This document shows positions 60,678 to 64,000 of a stretch of 64,000 nt of DNA, one piece after another. The notes beneath the pieces were generated by a model. It saw only the letters and a program-made list of their open reading frames with translations, was not told where the DNA came from and ran no database searches. Position 1 is the first letter of the stretch. The number at the start of each line of letters is the position of its first letter. This DNA is from Arabidopsis thaliana (lineage: Eukaryota > Streptophyta > Magnoliopsida > Brassicales > Brassicaceae): assembly GCF_000001735.4 (NCBI RefSeq), contig NC_003074.8, positions 1,798,101 to 1,862,100 on the forward strand, given 5' to 3'. Made by a program: the position numbers and the translations under genes.

Positions 60678-62017
60678 TGGTGAGAGAATGACAATGGGAA
60701 AGACAGAGACAAGACAGAAAGCACAACAGTGAGAAGCAGAGAGACTGAAGAAAAACAAGATTTGGTAGAAGAAGAACTAGAAGATGTCTTGTTCAAGATT
60801 CGTTAATGCTTTTTTGACTTTTCTCTTTTTTACTTTTTAAACCGAGTAACAAAACTTCTCTTTTCCGGTTTGGTTTCGGTATTGAGTTCGGTTTAATATG
60901 TGGTTTTAGACTTTTGTTGTAGAAAATTAATTAATATGTTAATGTTTACATAAAATAATTGGTTAGTTGTTCAGTTTTCTTCGTAACTTTGACTTTGTAT
61001 AGTTTTTACCACCTAATCACAACTTACCGTGTGTAATAATTAAATTATGCTACTCAAAAGTCAACTCTACAACTATAGACTATAGAGATTAGAGACATGT
61101 TTTTCTATGAGTCTACAATATACCTTACCTCTCATGCGGGAAATCGATTTCTAAAAACTTCGTATCTAATGCTATTACTATATATCATGTCAGCCATTAA
61201 AGTTGCACTAATTAGTTGAGTTTGAACCAGTAAGTATATTATTTGCATCAAATGTTGAATATTGGATATTGGATATATGACACAATTGAATGAATTGATT
61301 AATGGACTATCAAAGTGGGAGAGGATCAGAGGAAAGGTCATTATTTTGCCTGCCATCAAGGCACCTCACTGGATTTTGTTGCCTTTCTCCAACGAAAAAA
61401 ATCAAAATAAATACACACATTATTGATCATCGATAAATGTGTAAAGATAAGATCTCTCTAAATAGTATTTGTTTCTCGACCAAATAAGAGAACAAAATTT
61501 ACTTCAGGATGGATAGTCTTAATTATAAGAAACTTTATTTAAATATTGCATCACCATTTTGGGAAACAATAATAGAAAACCACTAATTTTTGGGTTATAA
61601 ATCATTCGCAGATCATCATAGCAAAGATCACTTATACTATAAGTAACAACACCACTAACCAAGTTGTGTTAACTTAATAATGTCATCTTCTGACTGAATC
61701 TAAATTAGTAAATATAATATTTGCTTTTTCCACTACATATAATCCTCAACTACCACAAATATCAACCGACGAAGATAAATAAAATTTTGTGATTAGTTTG
61801 GAATTCAGAGATCTAGTTACCCCTTTTGGAAAGAGATCAACTTGTGATCACGTTGTTTAATCCCAATAAATCCAAATTCAAGAAGAGTCAGACGGAGTTA
61901 TACATGCATCATGTATCACATAATATAACTTGGAAATAATTTAGATAAACTAACCAATAACGATAAGTTTCAAAAGAGAAAATCAAGACATTAATTCGAA
62001 GCATGAGAAAAGGAGAA
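60678..62017. other. Intergenic region
   Basis: About 1.3 kb. The first 120 bases are the LUL4 leader (CT-rich on the minus strand). The rest is AT-rich promoter and 3' DNA. No gene, RNA or repeat supported. Confidence 0.6.
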
Positions 62018-62518
62018 TCAACACAAAGCAGAAGCTCTGTCTCTTTTCTCAACTGCGACACAACCTCTCTGTAAATCCTTAAAAACCCTAATCTCCGAGT
62101 AATCCCTCAGATCCTCGAGACTCACGTACTGTTGCTTCACCATCTTCGACAAGTCCGTACCAGTCTCGTGAACCCATACGTACGGTAGACAAGTGTCGTC
62201 GTAGTACAGCCATCTACGTCCTTCCTGGTCATCAACGTAAGCTCTGTGAATGCTTCTGTGTCTAAGCTTCTTGGAACGGCCAGGTTTGAGAGTGTGGACC
62301 CGTTTTAGAATTGAACCGACCCGAATCTGGAGCTCCACGGGACGGTCGGAGAGGTTCCAAAAGCGGGTGGAAGTGGTGGCGATGGAGCAAGGGAGTAAAT
62401 GCGTCCGGTCGCCGCAACCACCGTAGCATTGTCGGAGGAAGCTGAGCCTCGGGAGCTTGTCTTTGATAGACTCTATCATCTCTTTTGTGAACTTCATCTT
62501 TGATGTTTTCATATTCAT
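62018..62518 (-). CDS. Basic 166-residue protein, possible VHL-beta-like fold
   Basis: A single-exon frame; start at ATG 62518 (MNMKTSKMKFTKEM), directly after a purine-rich leader with AGAAAGAGAGAGA. The second Met at residue 3 is an alternative. The N-terminus is helical and basic; then come LRQCYGGCGDRTHLLPC and the body STRFWNLSDRPVELQIRVGS, then VHTLKPGRSKKLRHRSIHRA and RRWLYYDDTCLPYVWVHE. The spacing of NLSDRPVEL, a long strand, LKPGRSKKL and HRA resembles the beta domain of von Hippel-Lindau protein (NRSPRVVLPVWL, LPPGTGRRIHSYRGH). That is my own reading, not an annotation I recall. The C-terminal part (KQQYVSLEDLRDYSEIRVFKDL) is helix-like. No signal peptide. The function is unknown; it may be At3g06145. 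Confidence 0.75.
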   Translation of the reverse strand: MNMKTSKMKFTKEMIESIKDKLPRLSFLRQCYGGCGDRTHLLPCSIATTSTRFWNLSDRPVELQIRVGSILKRVHTLKPGRSKKLRHRSIHRAYVDDQEGRRWLYYDDTCLPYVWVHETGTDLSKMVKQQYVSLEDLRDYSEIRVFKDLQRGCVAVEKRDRASALC

Positions 62519-63870
62519 TTTTTCTCTCTCTCTTTCTTCTTTTGATGGCTGGCTCACAAGAGTGGGATACTGGATTTTGTATATATGTGTGCCAAATAGT
62601 AAATGCAAGAGGAATATTGTACTTTAATACTATGAATTTTCTAAAAGAAAAATGGAAAAAGAAGAAGTCAATTTCGGTTTACCAGTGATGATTGTACACC
62701 AAACCAAACCTCAACCAATGTTCTTAAACCACAATTGTTATAAATTGCTTGGTACAAAAAAAAACTATGTTGAAGATCCACAAAGATTTGGAAATAAATT
62801 TGTTTGTAGATTATTTACACCATATAGAAAGGAGTCAAAAATATCTTAACCAGATTAAACCGGATAGTGGAATGTCGTCCTTGTTTTAGTGATTCATCAT
62901 GTTGATCAAGAGTCAAGACCAAATTGAATTATGAATTGATGAAAAAAAAAGAGACCAAATTGAATTATCAATAGCGTGCGTCTCAAAAAACTAGTCTAGT
63001 TTTCGACTCATAAATTTAATTTACGATAAAAACAAAAACCAAATGGAGCTATGCATTTTAAATATTTTCAAGTCTCAATTGATAATATGATCTGTTTATT
63101 CAAAAAACATGCTTCACATAATAAACCAGCAAATCTAAGAGATAATTATATTCATGTGGTGAAGGAAAATTTGGTATGTGTGACGCCGACAAATACTTCG
63201 TTATTTCTATTTATCAAGTTGATCATATACCTCGCTTGCTACTTCCAAAAGATATCAAGAATATATCATTTTTTTTGTTAAAACAAAACAATAATATAGT
63301 CATAATCTACACACACTTTGCTTGAACTTTCACCATTATGAAGTATGTAAACTTTAATCTCCCTTTTGGTTTCCAATTATCTCCTTTTTCTTCTTAATAT
63401 TAGGCTTTACAATGATAAAGATTATTCATCTGACCCAATTGTGGCATTATGTTCCTTAAGACACTGCCTTAAATATTTGGTCTATTCTTTTACCCTTTCT
63501 CCTATAGAATATTGCTTTCAGAATCCATGGAGATGATTATATGAAACCCAAATTCTCAATCAGCCAAATTACCGTATGTAGAGGATTAAGAAATTAGAAC
63601 AGAGGAATGAAACAGAGAGAAGCTGAGTTGAGCCAAAATTTTAAACTTGTACTTATTTATCATCCAAGAATTCAAAATTATCATTATCAGAAAAATGTCA
63701 ACCAGATACATATAGTACACTATTGTTGCTCCAATCTCTTGCTATTATACAATATAACTCAAGCTTGAGTTGAGTTTTCCCAAATAATAATAATCTATAC
63801 TTCAAAAAAATTAAGTCTACACATAAACAAAGAATCCGTGACTCTTCCTAATTACCAAACTTTACCACAT
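62519..63870. other. Intergenic region
   Basis: About 1.35 kb of AT-rich DNA upstream of the 166-residue gene and downstream of the partial gene at the window end. Short frames at 62652-62849 and 63051-63281 are AT-rich and unsupported. Confidence 0.55.
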
Positions 63871-64000
63871 CTATCTTACACACAATGCATTCAGCAATAC
63901 GTGAACGAGCATCAAGTCCACAAAGTACTGATGTCCAATCTCACCGTCCCTCCACCGCATTTTCGCTGGAGCTCTTCCGTAATGAACTCCATCGTTGCAA
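63871..64000 (-). CDS. C-terminal end of an unidentified protein (5' part outside window)
   Basis: The minus strand from 64000 reads CNDGVHYGRAPAKMRWRDGE, then IGHQYFVDLMLVHVLLNALCVR, and stops at TAG (63873-63871). The frame is open to the window edge and the composition is clearly protein-like, with a DGVHYG patch and a hydrophobic helix VDLMLVHVLLNAL. By order it would be At3g06150, which I recall only as a poorly characterised protein mislabelled cytochrome P450; no heme-binding Cys motif is visible in this part. The DGVHYG motif hints at an esterase-like Asp/His pair, but this is weak. Confidence 0.7.
   Translation of the reverse strand, partial: CNDGVHYGRAPAKMRWRDGEIGHQYFVDLMLVHVLLNALCVR

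Noticed and set aside
63871-64000. Cytochrome P450 identity for the partial gene
   Set aside because: I recall that label for the locus, but no heme-loop (FxxGxRxCxG) or other P450 motif is visible in the part present.

Overview
The window is plant nuclear DNA and reads as Arabidopsis thaliana. It has compact genes with many short AT-rich GT..AG introns, AT-rich intergenic DNA, a nuclear tRNA-Gly, and an ordered set of products that I recall as the chromosome 3 genes At3g05990 to At3g06150. Gene IDs are from memory and were not looked up. Exon joins were made by hand from splice consensus, reading frame and remembered family sequence. For most of the recognised genes the joined length equals the protein length I remember (for example 1102, 651, 326, 469, 167 and 202 residues).

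Layout, left to right. 1-1.6 kb: 5' part of a malectin-like/LRR secreted protein (-). 3.3-4.0 kb: a short intronless RanGAP-like LRR gene (+). 4.3-9.2 kb: the SNF2 remodeler CHR12 (-, 12 exons). 9.2-15.2 kb: a long gene-free stretch. 15.2-16.1 kb: FAF4 (+). 16.1-20.8 kb: a second long gap. 20.8-24.6 kb: the MAPKKK ANP3 (-, 17 exons). 25.1-26.0 kb: a GPI-anchored glycoprotein (-). 26.4-27.0 kb: a mitochondrial L7/L12-type ribosomal protein (-). 28.2-29.7 kb: the mitochondrial peroxiredoxin PRXIIF (-). 30.2-32.1 kb: the sphingolipid reductase TSC10A (-), whose stop codon is split by an intron. 33.2-33.7 kb: a small plant-specific protein (-). 36.9-39.4 kb: the acetyltransferase-like TBL10 (-). 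42.7-42.9 kb: the peptide hormone precursor TOLS2/PIPL3 (+). 43.3-44.8 kb: the aquaporin NIP7;1 (-). 45.2 kb: tRNA-Gly(GCC) (-). 45.4-46.5 kb: the dual-specificity phosphatase MKP2 (+). 48.4-49.9 kb: the stomatal bHLH factor MUTE (+). 54.9-56.6 kb: a heavy-metal-associated isoprenylated protein (-). 58.9-60.7 kb: the RING E3 LUL4 (-). 62.0-62.5 kb: a basic 166-residue protein with a possible VHL-beta-like segment (-). 63.9 kb to the end: the C-terminus of another minus-strand gene.

The genes form no operon or single pathway. Several are developmental or signalling regulators (CHR12, FAF4, ANP3, TOLS2, MKP2, MUTE) mixed with housekeeping genes (L7/L12, PRXIIF, TSC10A). Several have a known paralog on chromosome 5 (TSC10B, TBL11, LUL3 and a HIPP), so the window is probably one half of an ancient duplicated block.

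I found no CRISPR, prokaryotic or viral system. I found no convincing undescribed multi-gene system either. The more interesting leftovers are the split stop codon of TSC10A, a tRNA-Gly with a broken anticodon-stem pair, a perfect 13-bp-arm palindrome in a gene desert, a duplicated segment in a PRXIIF intron, a 34-unit CTT tract, exon-like orphan fragments, and the VHL-like candidate.
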